A stretch of DNA of 64,000 bases from an uncultured Clostridia bacterium (lineage in GTDB: Bacteria > Bacillota > Clostridia > Christensenellales > CAG-917), in the NCBI GenBank assembly GCA_934277645.1, contig CAKQUX010000003.1, positions 1 to 64,000 of the forward strand, read 5' to 3'. Positions 25,158 to 32,814 of the stretch are shown one piece after another. Position numbers and translations under genes: made by a program. The notes beneath the pieces were generated by a model, which searched no databases, was not told where the DNA came from, and saw only the letters and a program-made list of their open reading frames with translations. Numbering within the stretch: position 1 is the first letter of the stretch; the number at the start of each line of letters is the position of its first letter.

Positions 25158-25372
25158 TAAAAAACCTAACTTGAACGGTGTTCAAATTAGGTTACGATTA
25201 TGTGCGTTTGATACGCAAAAATATTCCCTTGTTTTGGAGTTGCACCAAAATTACTACTCGTCAAGAGTGGTTCAACCACACAATACGTGTGGTTCCGTTC
25301 CGCTACGTTTCTTTTGCAATCGCTCAAAACGCTGGTTTAGCAGACTTCTTTGAAGTCCGTTCTTTTTTTTAA
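25158..25372. ncRNA. Structured non-coding stretch, possible small RNA
   Basis: Three hairpins within 215 nt: AACCTAA-CTTGAAC against GTTCAA-TTAGGTT (25163-25193), AACCACAC / GTGTGGTT (25274-25294), and GACTTC / GAAGTC (25343-25357). On the minus strand the first hairpin is followed by TTTTTT, as a terminator; on the plus strand the last is followed after 4 nt by eight T. Two overlapping plus-strand reading frames lack an RBS. Read on the minus strand it would be a ~215-nt RNA between the tRNA and toxin 1. No promoter was identified. Confidence 0.35.
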
Positions 25373-25434
25373 TGGCCGTAAACGCCGAGCCATAATTACA
25401 TTATATATCAATTTGCGTATTAGTCAAGCAAAAT

Positions 25435-25473
25435 AAAAAAGCAAACATCTCCGAGTGTTCGGATTTGTTTGCT
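25435..25473 (-). terminator. Intrinsic terminator of tRNA-Ser
   Basis: Minus strand stem AGCAAACA / TGTTTGCT with an inner TCCGA/TCGGA pairing, then TTTTTTA. It begins 2 nt after the tRNA 3' end. Confidence 0.88.
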
Positions 25474-25475
25474 CT

Positions 25476-25564
25476 TGGCGGAAGAGATGGGATTCGAACC
25501 CATGAACCCATGCGGGTTACTGCATTTCGAGTGCAGCTCGTTATGACCACTTCGATACTCTTCC
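25476..25564 (-). tRNA. tRNA-Ser (anticodon CGA)
   Basis: An 89-nt class II tRNA. Acceptor GGAAGAG pairs with CTCTTCC, followed by discriminator G and an encoded CCA. The anticodon arm is CTGCA-CTCGAAA-TGCAG, giving anticodon CGA (codon UCG), which is used often in this window. The long variable arm (ACCCGCATGGGT) and T arm with GGTTCGAATCC confirm serine. Confidence 0.95.
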
Positions 25565-26725
25565 GTGCCAAATTATACTAACACAAATTTAAGTATTTAG
25601 CAAGCATTATAAAATGAAAATTAGAATCAAAGCAAAAATTTTATTTGGCGAGTTGAACGGATTTAAACAAAGTCAAAATGATTTGAATTTGATTTAATCG
25701 TACGCTAAATTGGAAGGATATAGAAATTTGAGATTGTACTAAAAAACAATGGATAAAAGCGCAATGGTTTATTTTTGGAAAGGATTTAAAATTAGGATGC
25801 CGATAAGAAACAAATTGGGCATAGCTGAATTTGAATGGTTAAATCAAAAATATATGAATTTGAAGATTGCACATTAAATAAAAATTTAAATAGTTGTTTC
25901 GTGGATTTGACACTAAGCATTTTTTACGGCAAAAGTGTGTCGGCTCAATTTGATTTAGTGACAGAATAAGAAGTTTGTATAATTGAAGTTTTAATATAAA
26001 ACGAACAGCGATTTTAACGAACGATGAAACGATTGAATTAAGAGATAAAAAGGATGTAATGATGAAGGTGAACGGGGTGAAAGTTTTCAAGTGATTGGAT
26101 TTTGCGCCCAGCATATTCAAAAATTTTTAAATCAGCGATTTTTGCAATGTGTGGGTTAATTATGTGGATAGAAAATTCGACAATTTCACGTTGCCGATTT
26201 TTTTAATTCACAAGTTGTTTTATAGTTATCATAGTTTAATGATTTTTAAAATCGTTGACATATAAAGGGTGCGTCTATTCTGCGGCTAAAAAAATTAACA
26301 GTTTTAAATCGTCGATTTTCAAATTTTCAAGTTGGTTTTATAGCTAACATAATTTAATAATTTTTCAAAAGCTATTGTTTATCGCCACGCGGCATATTAT
26401 AATGAATTTGTAGGTTTATTTGTGGCATTTAGCCGTTATTAAGCTGTGCGGCGAAAATGCGTTTGCAGTAAATGCTATAAATGGCTAAGTTGTTATTTTA
26501 GGTTAAAGCATTGTGATTTAGTAAATTTGCAAGTTTAATATAGGGAATCGGGCGTCTGCTAAATTAAACCTATATTGTTTAGAAAAACGAATATTTTTTA
26601 GCAAACCGATGATATTGTTCGCACAGAAGATAGGCCGCGATAATAAAATTTCGTTTTGAAATAATCGGCTATAAAACATAGATATTGAACGATTTGTTAT
26701 AGTCGTAGGAAGATAAGGAGAGTAT
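25565..26725. other. Long AT-rich intergenic region with degenerate repeats
   Basis: About 1.16 kb without a credible gene. Two worn copies about 110 nt apart (near 26200-26260 and 26313-26375) share TTCAAGTTG/CACAAGTTG, TTTTATAG(T/C)TA(T/A)CATA and TTTAATAATTTTT/TTTAATGATTTTT. The rest is low-complexity A/T with no stem, RBS or protein-like frame. It resembles the worn duplicated DNA at 0.7-1.7 kb and 43.2 kb. Confidence 0.5.
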
Positions 26726-27025
26726 ATGGCAACCGATAAGAGTTTCAGAGATTACGTAGTAGGGCAACTAATTCCACTCGATATAGTCACAAGACCGATG
26801 ATGGGCGAATATTTAATGTATCTTGACGGAATACACTTTGGCGGAATTTACGACAACCGCGTGCTATTGAAAAAGACCACGGCATGTGAGGAATTTGCCT
26901 TGTCGGACGCCATTCCGTATGACGGCGCAAAGCCTATGTTTGACGTGTCGGAATATATCGATGACGCAGATAAGTTTAAAGAGTTTGCCACGCTCACTGC
27001 AAAGAGTTTGCCAAAGAAAAAATAG
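26726..27025 (+). CDS. TfoX/Sxy N-terminal-domain protein
   Basis: A 99-aa protein that is one TfoX N-terminal domain: RPMMGEYLMYLDGIHFGGIYDNRVLLKKT at about 23-51 is the family signature (R.M.G....Y..G..F..I....L..K), followed by the Y.....MF..V end pattern (DGAKPMFDVSEY). There is no C-terminal domain, as in most short members. In Gammaproteobacteria TfoX/Sxy activates competence genes; the short Gram-positive proteins have no known role. The ATG at 26726 has AAGGAG upstream. Single gene in a repeat-rich region. Confidence 0.85.
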   Translation: MATDKSFRDYVVGQLIPLDIVTRPMMGEYLMYLDGIHFGGIYDNRVLLKKTTACEEFALSDAIPYDGAKPMFDVSEYIDDADKFKEFATLTAKSLPKKK

Positions 27026-27424
27026 CCGTGTTAAGGAAACGTTTAAACTTAGGCTTGTGGCTTGTAAAGAATATTTGTTTGAAAGTCGATTTGTGAAAGG
27101 CGATTTATAATTTTAACTAACAGAAAAGTCTTTAAATAGCGATTGCGGAAAACAGAAAAGTCTTTAAATAGCGATTGCGGAAAACAGAAATTGTGGTTTA
27201 AACTAATGATTTCGGAATTAAAGGGTTAGCCTAAAACGGCTTTTGGATAACCGAAAAGCGCTTTTTTTAAAGTGTCGGAATATTCAAGGCAGTGTTATTA
27301 AGTAAGTGTTATTAAATAATAGAATTTGGCGAATGCTCGCATAATTAAATTTGAAGATGGTTGACGATAAAAACAAAAGGTATAAAACACAGACTTTAAG
27401 TTATTAAAGCCAAAAGGGGTAGAT
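27026..27424. other. Intergenic region with a perfect 32-bp tandem repeat
   Basis: About 400 nt. It contains the 32-bp tandem repeat at 27119-27190. No gene was recognised, and the stretch just before the SIMPL gene has no clear promoter. Confidence 0.55.
27119..27190. repeat. Perfect 32-bp tandem repeat (2.25 copies)
   Basis: Unit begins AACAGAAAAGTCTTTAAATA and ends GCGATTGCGGAA; copies at 27119-27150 and 27151-27182 are identical, and a third begins at 27183 (AACAGAAA). The perfect identity points to a recent slippage event, unlike the worn repeats elsewhere. Confidence 0.9.
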
Positions 27425-28075
27425 ATGGAAATTAACGTAGTAGGAATTGCAAAAAAGAGTTTTGTTCCCGATGTTGTAGAAATAGGGTTTCGTTTTAAGC
27501 ATACAGGGAAGACATACGAAGCCGTTGTAAGCGGTGGCGTAAGTTCAGTGGAAAAGTTTGCGGAATTTTTAGGCAAGTTCGGTTTCAAAAAGGACGAATT
27601 GAAAACGACGAATTTTTCCGTCCGTGAAAATCAAGTTTATGACAATAAAACCAACAAATATAAAAAAGACGGGTTTAGCTTCGAGCAAGGCATAAACCTT
27701 AAATTCGATTACGACATTGCGAGATTTGCAAAAATCATCGACGAAATTTCTACGCTCGACGCTCCGCCTGAATATAGTGTAGGTTTCAAACTCGGCGACG
27801 AAACGGCGGCAAAAAGAGCCTTATACGAAAAAGCCGTTGCCGATGCAAAAGAGCAGGCGCAAATGATAGCCAAAGCGAGCGGACTTGCTCTAAAAGAATG
27901 TAAAAGAGTGAGCGCAAATCCTTTTGGTGAAATAGGGGCGTCGGCGACGAATTTTGGAAGCGGCGCAAGTATGCTTAGGTACGCTTCCTACCTTTCGGAC
28001 GATATCGAGAATACGTTTGTGCCGTCCGATATAACGGTTGAATGTGAGCTTGGCGTTGTTTGGCAAGCTGAATAA
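27425..28075 (+). CDS. SIMPL-domain (DUF541) protein
   Basis: A 216-aa SIMPL/DUF541 protein. It starts at once with the domain (MEINVVGIAKKSFVPDVVEIGFRF), keeps the central GINLKFDYDIARFAKIIDEIS, and the conserved ALYEKAVADAKEQAQMIAKASGL helix (about 139-162) with the family end. The usual family member is exported; here there is no signal peptide, so it is probably cytoplasmic. The function of the family is poorly known (oxidative stress and membrane-linked roles are reported). The ATG at 27425 has AAGGGG upstream. Single gene. Confidence 0.88.
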   Translation: MEINVVGIAKKSFVPDVVEIGFRFKHTGKTYEAVVSGGVSSVEKFAEFLGKFGFKKDELKTTNFSVRENQVYDNKTNKYKKDGFSFEQGINLKFDYDIARFAKIIDEISTLDAPPEYSVGFKLGDETAAKRALYEKAVADAKEQAQMIAKASGLALKECKRVSANPFGEIGASATNFGSGASMLRYASYLSDDIENTFVPSDITVECELGVVWQAE

Positions 28076-28089
28076 AACGCAAAAACCTA

Positions 28090-28215
28090 TGAGAAAAAAG
28101 GTATATATAAATTAAGGTCAAGCAAAACCGCGTGAAAAAGGATTATACATAATTAAGGTCAAGCAAAAACACGTGAAAATAGGTTTATAAACCGAATAGG
28201 GTTCAAGCAAAAAAC
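28090..28215. repeat. Degenerate ~41-46-bp tandem repeat
   Basis: TTAAGGTCAAGCAAAA occurs at 28111 and 28152, followed in each by CGTGAAAA; a third worn unit has AGGGTTCAAGCAAAAAAC at 28197. Non-coding, between the SIMPL gene and the terminator. Confidence 0.7.
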
Positions 28216-28244
28216 AGTTTAGCGGATAAAACAATTAAAAATAT

Positions 28245-28286
28245 AAAAAAATACGATTTTAAACAAACTTTAAAATCGTATTTTTT
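28245..28286. terminator. Bidirectional terminator between the SIMPL gene and dapB
   Basis: AAAAAATACGATTTTAAA against TTTAAAATCGTATTTTTT with a short loop ACAAAC. A/T-runs on both sides suit convergent genes. Confidence 0.88.
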
Positions 28287-28324
28287 GTTTAACGCAAATT
28301 TAAATGTAAAACTAACAATTAAAA

Positions 28325-29515
28325 CTAAATTTCAAAATGGTCTTTCAAAAGGAGTTCGGCTTTTGAAAGCGAGGCGGCGTCGATGCAACAAGAGATTTTT
28401 GTTTCGCTTGTCGTGATAGCGTAAATCTTTGTGCCGTTTTCCATAAGGAGATTCAACACTTCGACTGCAACGCCGCTCTTGTGTTCCATTCCTGCGCCTT
28501 CGATTGTAAGTTTACTGCAATTCTCGGTGGTCGAGAATTTGATTTCTTGAAGTTTCAAAAGGTCGTAGCAAAGTTTGCTGTCGCAATTTGAAAGGGTGAA
28601 CGAAACCGAAACTTTTCCGTTAGTTCCGATAGATTGGCTAATCATATCGAGATTGATTTCGTTTTGAGCGATGAGGTTTAAAAGTTCGAGAAACTCGGTC
28701 TGCTCGATTTCCGAAAGGGAAACAAGACTTACACCGTCTTCGCCGCTGACAGTCGTAACGGCGTAATAGTCGCCGATAATGCTGTTCATATCGTAAAGGC
28801 CGACTTTCTTTTCGCTCATATAGGCAGCGGCTCTGAGAGCGCCGCTGACGAAAACTTCTTTGCTTTCCGACTCGTGAGAAATGGTAAGTTCTTCGCCGTT
28901 TCCGAAAAAGTGTACGTCGTGTTTGCCGACAACCGTGCCGCCGCGTACTGCGTGAATGCCGATTTCGTTAGGCTCGCGACGTTTTGCTTTGTCGTGTCTG
29001 CCGTATACCGCATTAAGTTCGCGCACGCTGTTCAGTGCCTGATAAATGCTAAGGGCAGTGCCGCTAGGCGAGTCGAGTTTTTTGTTGTGGTGTGTTTCTA
29101 CGATTTCGATATCGAAGTTGTCGCCCAAAAATTTGGTGGCTTCCTTTGCAAGATTGCAAAGAAGGTTTACGCCGAGCGACATATTGCTTGCTTTAAAGAT
29201 TGCGATTTTTTTTGACGCCGCTTTAATTTCGGCAAGTTGCGCTTCGCTGTGACCCGTGGTCGCAAGAATTACGCTTGCGCGTTTTGCGATTGCGAAACTT
29301 AAAATGTCTTCGAGCGACGATGCGTTTGAAAAGTCTATGATAACGTCGCAGTTTCCGTTTGCGTCGGCAAAACTTTTAAATACAGGGAAAGGCAAATCGT
29401 TTCCGCCGAATTTATCGACGCCGAATTCAATTTCAAAGTCGTTATTTCCAACAAGAGTTTTGTATATTGTGCGGCCGATTCTTCCGCCTGCGCCGCATAT
29501 AGCAAGTTTAATCAT
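28325..29515 (-). CDS. dapB: 4-hydroxy-tetrahydrodipicolinate reductase fused to two ACT domains
   Basis: A 396-aa protein. Residues 1-248 are a full DapB: NAD(P)H motif GAGGRIGRTI (8-17), TTGHS (86-90), catalytic EIVETHHNKKLDSPSGTA (137-154) and the normal end GLYDMNSIIG. The usual enzyme stops there (about 250 aa). Residues 262-396 are an aspartokinase-type pair of ACT domains: LLNLIAQNEINLDMISQSIG (278-297) and the second one with GAGMEHKSGVAVEVLNLLMENGT and IYAITTSETKISCCID (364-379), the lysine/threonine-site signature of aspartokinase. This suggests DapB is under feedback control, possibly by lysine. Third gene after asd and dapA, 12 nt behind dapA, RBS AAAGGAAAC. The fusion is in frame with no sign of error. 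Confidence 0.93.
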   Translation of the reverse strand: MIKLAICGAGGRIGRTIYKTLVGNNDFEIEFGVDKFGGNDLPFPVFKSFADANGNCDVIIDFSNASSLEDILSFAIAKRASVILATTGHSEAQLAEIKAASKKIAIFKASNMSLGVNLLCNLAKEATKFLGDNFDIEIVETHHNKKLDSPSGTALSIYQALNSVRELNAVYGRHDKAKRREPNEIGIHAVRGGTVVGKHDVHFFGNGEELTISHESESKEVFVSGALRAAAYMSEKKVGLYDMNSIIGDYYAVTTVSGEDGVSLVSLSEIEQTEFLELLNLIAQNEINLDMISQSIGTNGKVSVSFTLSNCDSKLCYDLLKLQEIKFSTTENCSKLTIEGAGMEHKSGVAVEVLNLLMENGTKIYAITTSETKISCCIDAASLSKAELLLKDHFEI

Positions 29516-29527
29516 TTTGTTTCCTTT

Positions 29528-30403
29528 TTATTTCATCAAATCGTCGTATGCTTTTTTCAAAACCGCCGCGTTTTCGTCGAGCATTTCGGTGAGCGGAAGT
29601 CTGATATATCTGTCGCAAATGCCGAGCATTTCCGCCATTTTCTTAACAGGAATAGGGTTGACTTCCATAAAGAGTGCTTTAACGAAAGGAAGCATATCGA
29701 GTTGCATTTTGCTTGCCGTTTTAAAGTCGCCTTTTAGTGCTAAAGTGCACATATCGCTGACGTATTTAGGGATAACGTTTGAAGCGACGGAGATAACGCC
29801 TTTGCCGCCCATTGCGATAAGCGGAACGGTAAGTCCGTCGTCACCTGAATAGACGTCTGCGCCGCCAAAAGTCAAGCGGATGGCTTCTTCGATTTGTTCC
29901 ATATTTCCGCTGGCTTCCTTGATTGCGACAACGTTTTTGTTTTCTTCGGCAATTTTGGCGAACGTTTTAGGAAGAAGGTTTACGCCTGTTCTTCCCGGGA
30001 CGTTGTAGCAGATGATATCAAGACCTGTATGCTTTGCGATTTCGCCGTAGTGAGCGACAAGCCCGTTTTGAGTCGCCTTGTTGTAGTACGGTGTTACGAC
30101 AAGCAAAGCGTCCGCGCCGAGTTTTTCGGCATTGACGGAGTTTTCGATTGCCTGTGCGGTTGAATTTGAACCCGAACCGACAATGACGGGAACGCGACCG
30201 TTTACGGTTTTGACTGCAAGTTTTATGACTTCGTCTTTTTCCTTAGCCGACATAGTGGCAGGTTCGCCCGTCGTACCAAGTACTACAAGAGCGTCGGTGC
30301 CGTTTTCGATTTGAAAATTTAAAAGTTTTTCGTATGCGTCAAAGTCAACGCCGTTTTCGGTGAACGGGGTGATAAGAGCAGTTGCGCTTCCCTTAAATAT
30401 CAT
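29528..30403 (-). CDS. dapA: 4-hydroxy-tetrahydrodipicolinate synthase
   Basis: A 291-aa class I aldolase (TIM barrel) joining pyruvate and aspartate semialdehyde. GTTGEPATM (43-51), the catalytic Tyr in VTPYYNK, and the Schiff-base lysine in VVAIKEASGNM are all present, with GDDGL near 190 and a C-terminal NPIPVKK. Its product is the branch point for lysine, peptidoglycan and dipicolinate, so it links this operon to spoVFAB at 7 kb. The ATG at 30403 has GGAGG upstream. It is the middle gene of asd-dapA-dapB, 33 nt after asd. Confidence 0.97.
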   Translation of the reverse strand: MIFKGSATALITPFTENGVDFDAYEKLLNFQIENGTDALVVLGTTGEPATMSAKEKDEVIKLAVKTVNGRVPVIVGSGSNSTAQAIENSVNAEKLGADALLVVTPYYNKATQNGLVAHYGEIAKHTGLDIICYNVPGRTGVNLLPKTFAKIAEENKNVVAIKEASGNMEQIEEAIRLTFGGADVYSGDDGLTVPLIAMGGKGVISVASNVIPKYVSDMCTLALKGDFKTASKMQLDMLPFVKALFMEVNPIPVKKMAEMLGICDRYIRLPLTEMLDENAAVLKKAYDDLMK

Positions 30404-30436
30404 AATTGCCTCCGATTTGATGAACTGATGTTAGTG

Positions 30437-31441
30437 TTATTTTGCGGCCTTAGCCATAAGAAGTTCGACGATTTGAACTGCGTTCGTTGCCGCGCCTTTT
30501 CTGATGTTGTCTGCGACAACCCAAAGGTTTACGCCCGATTCGACAGAGTCGTCTTTTCTGATTCTGCCGACGTATACTTCGTCGTGGTTTTCTGCGTCGA
30601 GCGGAGTAGGGTAAACGCCGTTTTTGACGTCGTCCATCAAAATGATGCCTTTAGCGTTTTTAAGCGTTTCCATAACGTCTTCACGAGTGCAAGGCTTTTC
30701 GAATTCGAGGTTAATCGATTCGCTGTGTCCGTAGAAAACAGGAACACGAACGGTGGTTGCCGTAATTTTAAGCGAGTCGTCGTGAAGAATTTTTTTGGTT
30801 TCGACAATCATCTTCCATTCTTCTTTGGTGTAGCCGTCTTCCATAAACACGTCGATGTGAGGAAGCATATTGTATGCGATAGGCTTAGGGAACTTGGTTG
30901 GCGGATTGCCGACGATTCCGTTTTTAAGGTCGTTGTAACCTGCGACGCCTGCGCCAGAAACGGCTTGGTAGGTGCTGTAAACTATTCTCTTGATTTTGTA
31001 TTTATCGTGAAGAGGCTTTAAAGCAACCATAGCTTGAATGGTCGAGCAGTTAGGGTTTGCGATGATGCCTTTATTCCAGTCGACGTCTTCAGGGTTGACT
31101 TCAGGGACGACTAGCGGAACTTCGGGATACATTCTCCATTGGCTCGAATTGTCTACGACGGTTGCGCCGATTTCGACGAATACTGGGGCAAAATTCTTTG
31201 ACGTTTCGCCGCCTGCCGAGAAAAGCGCAAAATCGATTTTGCCTTTCAATGCTTTGACGTTATCTTCCGTGAGTTCGATAACGGTGTGCTTTTTACCCAT
31301 AAACTCTATTTCTCTTCCTGCGCTTTTCTTCGACGCAAAAAGGTAATAATTTTCGACAGGAAGTTTACGTTCTGAAAGAACTTCCAAAAATTTCGAGCCT
31401 ACCATTCCGGTAGCTCCGACTACTGCTACGTTGAATTTCAT
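30437..31441 (-). CDS. asd: Aspartate-semialdehyde dehydrogenase
   Basis: A 334-aa NADP-dependent enzyme of the aspartate pathway. Rossmann motif VVGATGMVGS (6-15), SAGGETSK and the catalytic Cys in IANPNCSTIQAMVALK are seen, together with TYQAVSGAGVAGYNDL and the C-terminal EH/RE.....V block. The start was moved to the ATG at 31441, which has AGGAGG upstream; the frame is open further 5' without an RBS. It opens the asd-dapA-dapB operon; homoserine dehydrogenase (hom) uses the same product at 56 kb. No lysine riboswitch was seen in the 240 nt before it. Confidence 0.96.
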   Translation of the reverse strand: MKFNVAVVGATGMVGSKFLEVLSERKLPVENYYLFASKKSAGREIEFMGKKHTVIELTEDNVKALKGKIDFALFSAGGETSKNFAPVFVEIGATVVDNSSQWRMYPEVPLVVPEVNPEDVDWNKGIIANPNCSTIQAMVALKPLHDKYKIKRIVYSTYQAVSGAGVAGYNDLKNGIVGNPPTKFPKPIAYNMLPHIDVFMEDGYTKEEWKMIVETKKILHDDSLKITATTVRVPVFYGHSESINLEFEKPCTREDVMETLKNAKGIILMDDVKNGVYPTPLDAENHDEVYVGRIRKDDSVESGVNLWVVADNIRKGAATNAVQIVELLMAKAAK

Positions 31442-31627
31442 TTGAATCCTCCTAAATATATATATGAATTTACTACTAATAAAAGATTTTGTCAATTTTA
31501 TTAAAAAGTTTAATTCTTAATTTTGATAATTTAATAGAAAAGATTATTGTATATATATTAACAATATGAAAAAATAACCGAAACGGCAGTTAATTTTGCT
31601 TTTATACAAAAAGTTTAATTTATTCGT

Positions 31628-31656
31628 TTGATATTTACGCCGACTTATAGTAGAAT
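31628..31656 (+). promoter_or_regulatory. Promoter of the 31.7-35.2 kb cluster
   Basis: -35 TTGATA (31628-31633), 17-nt spacer, -10 TAGAAT (31651-31656), 28 nt before the start codon. Confidence 0.65.
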
Positions 31657-31683
31657 GTAAACACTAATAGCGTAGGAGTTAAA

Positions 31684-32814
31684 ATGGCAAAGACTCAATA
31701 TAAAATGAAGGCTGACAAACCGAAAAGAGAGCCAAAATTGTTATGTAAAAACCTTTTCACGATAGGAAACGAGCTTAGAGAAGCTCCTGTTCCCGAAACG
31801 ATGATCAACGAAGAAGGAAAGACTGTTCCGTTTGTTCCTAAATATCGTGAAAGCATAAAGGGCGGTTATAAGGCCTACAAAGACAATACGAAAGTCTTGC
31901 TCAAAGCAAGTTTATATTTCCTTATATTTTTTGCGGCAATGTTCGTGCTTGTGGCGTACGGCTACGGTGCGATTATGAATCACTTTACGATTGGCGGAGC
32001 AAACTTTATGGGCAACGTCGGCATAGGCTATCCGGGTGAGATTTCAGATATGGGCGCAATATACGCAAGTCAGACAATGGCTTACGATTACGTCTTCTAT
32101 TTCTCTTTGCCGTGTATCTTGCTTATTTCGATAGGTATGGCAGGTTTGTTCAACGTTGCGAAAAAAATTATTTGGAACGAACCTATAAAACACGTTGCAA
32201 AACCGTTCTTTACGGGCATAGCTAAGCATTGGTGGAAATATATGATTTTCGTTATGCTCGGCACGGCAATCGGTCTTGCGATGGGCATTTCGCTTACAAA
32301 CCTTCTTAGCAAAATTCAACTCGGAACGGCGATGGCAGGCGACTATTGCGGTTGCGTGTTTGCATTCGTTATCGGCGCGCCGCTTTTGGTGTTCCCGATG
32401 GTTGCAATCACCATTATTCCGTCGTATAAGCTCAGCTTCGGCAGTCTCATTAAAGATTCGTTCGTCATTGCGATTAACCGCTTTGTGCCATACGCATTGA
32501 CGGGAATTCTTTGCGCACTTCCTTTGGGCTTGCTTTTCATCAACAATATTTTTGCTATTATCCTTTGCGCTTTGCTCGTTGCTTTCGGCTTTACGCTTTG
32601 GGCAATGCTTTGGACGGGACTCGGACACGGCAGTTATTTGAAGTGCATATATCTCTACGAATACGAATCGACAAAAAAAGTTAATCCGTATGAAAAGAAA
32701 AACGGCAAGGCGGCGGTTACCGTTGAAGGAAAAACCGACTCTTCCGATAAAAAGCAAAACAAAAAACCGCAAGCATACGTTAATCCGAAAAAGAAAAAGA
32801 AAACGAATGGCTAA
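31684..32814 (+). CDS. Polytopic membrane protein with basic cytoplasmic tail, function unknown
   Basis: A 376-aa membrane protein. After a charged N terminus of about 65 residues there are six or so helices: 75-100 (KASLYFLIFFAAMFVLVAYGYG), 138-160, 185-205, 220-250 (GCVFAFVIGAPLLVFPMVAITII), 270-290, and 293-320 (IFAIILCALLVAFGFTLWAMLW). The C-terminal 45 residues are rich in Lys and Asp. The fold recalls the DUF624/YesL type of membrane protein but I cannot claim membership. The ATG has AGGAG upstream. The stop overlaps the start of the next gene by 8 nt, so the two are coupled. The TPR partner suggests a membrane assembly or scaffolding role; that is inference. Confidence 0.7.
   Translation: MAKTQYKMKADKPKREPKLLCKNLFTIGNELREAPVPETMINEEGKTVPFVPKYRESIKGGYKAYKDNTKVLLKASLYFLIFFAAMFVLVAYGYGAIMNHFTIGGANFMGNVGIGYPGEISDMGAIYASQTMAYDYVFYFSLPCILLISIGMAGLFNVAKKIIWNEPIKHVAKPFFTGIAKHWWKYMIFVMLGTAIGLAMGISLTNLLSKIQLGTAMAGDYCGCVFAFVIGAPLLVFPMVAITIIPSYKLSFGSLIKDSFVIAINRFVPYALTGILCALPLGLLFINNIFAIILCALLVAFGFTLWAMLWTGLGHGSYLKCIYLYEYESTKKVNPYEKKNGKAAVTVEGKTDSSDKKQNKKPQAYVNPKKKKKTNG

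Noticed and set aside
25105..25372. Two plus-strand frames between toxin 1 and tRNA-Ser
   Set aside because: They run through three hairpins and a T-run; no RBS. Treated as non-coding.
25565..26725. CRISPR array or phage remnant in the long gap
   Set aside because: The repeats are worn, ~110 nt apart and not uniform; no spacers of constant length, no cas genes and no phage genes.
31442..31683. Lysine riboswitch before asd
   Set aside because: The 240 nt are A/T-rich and show none of the conserved L-box stems; only a plain leader was seen.
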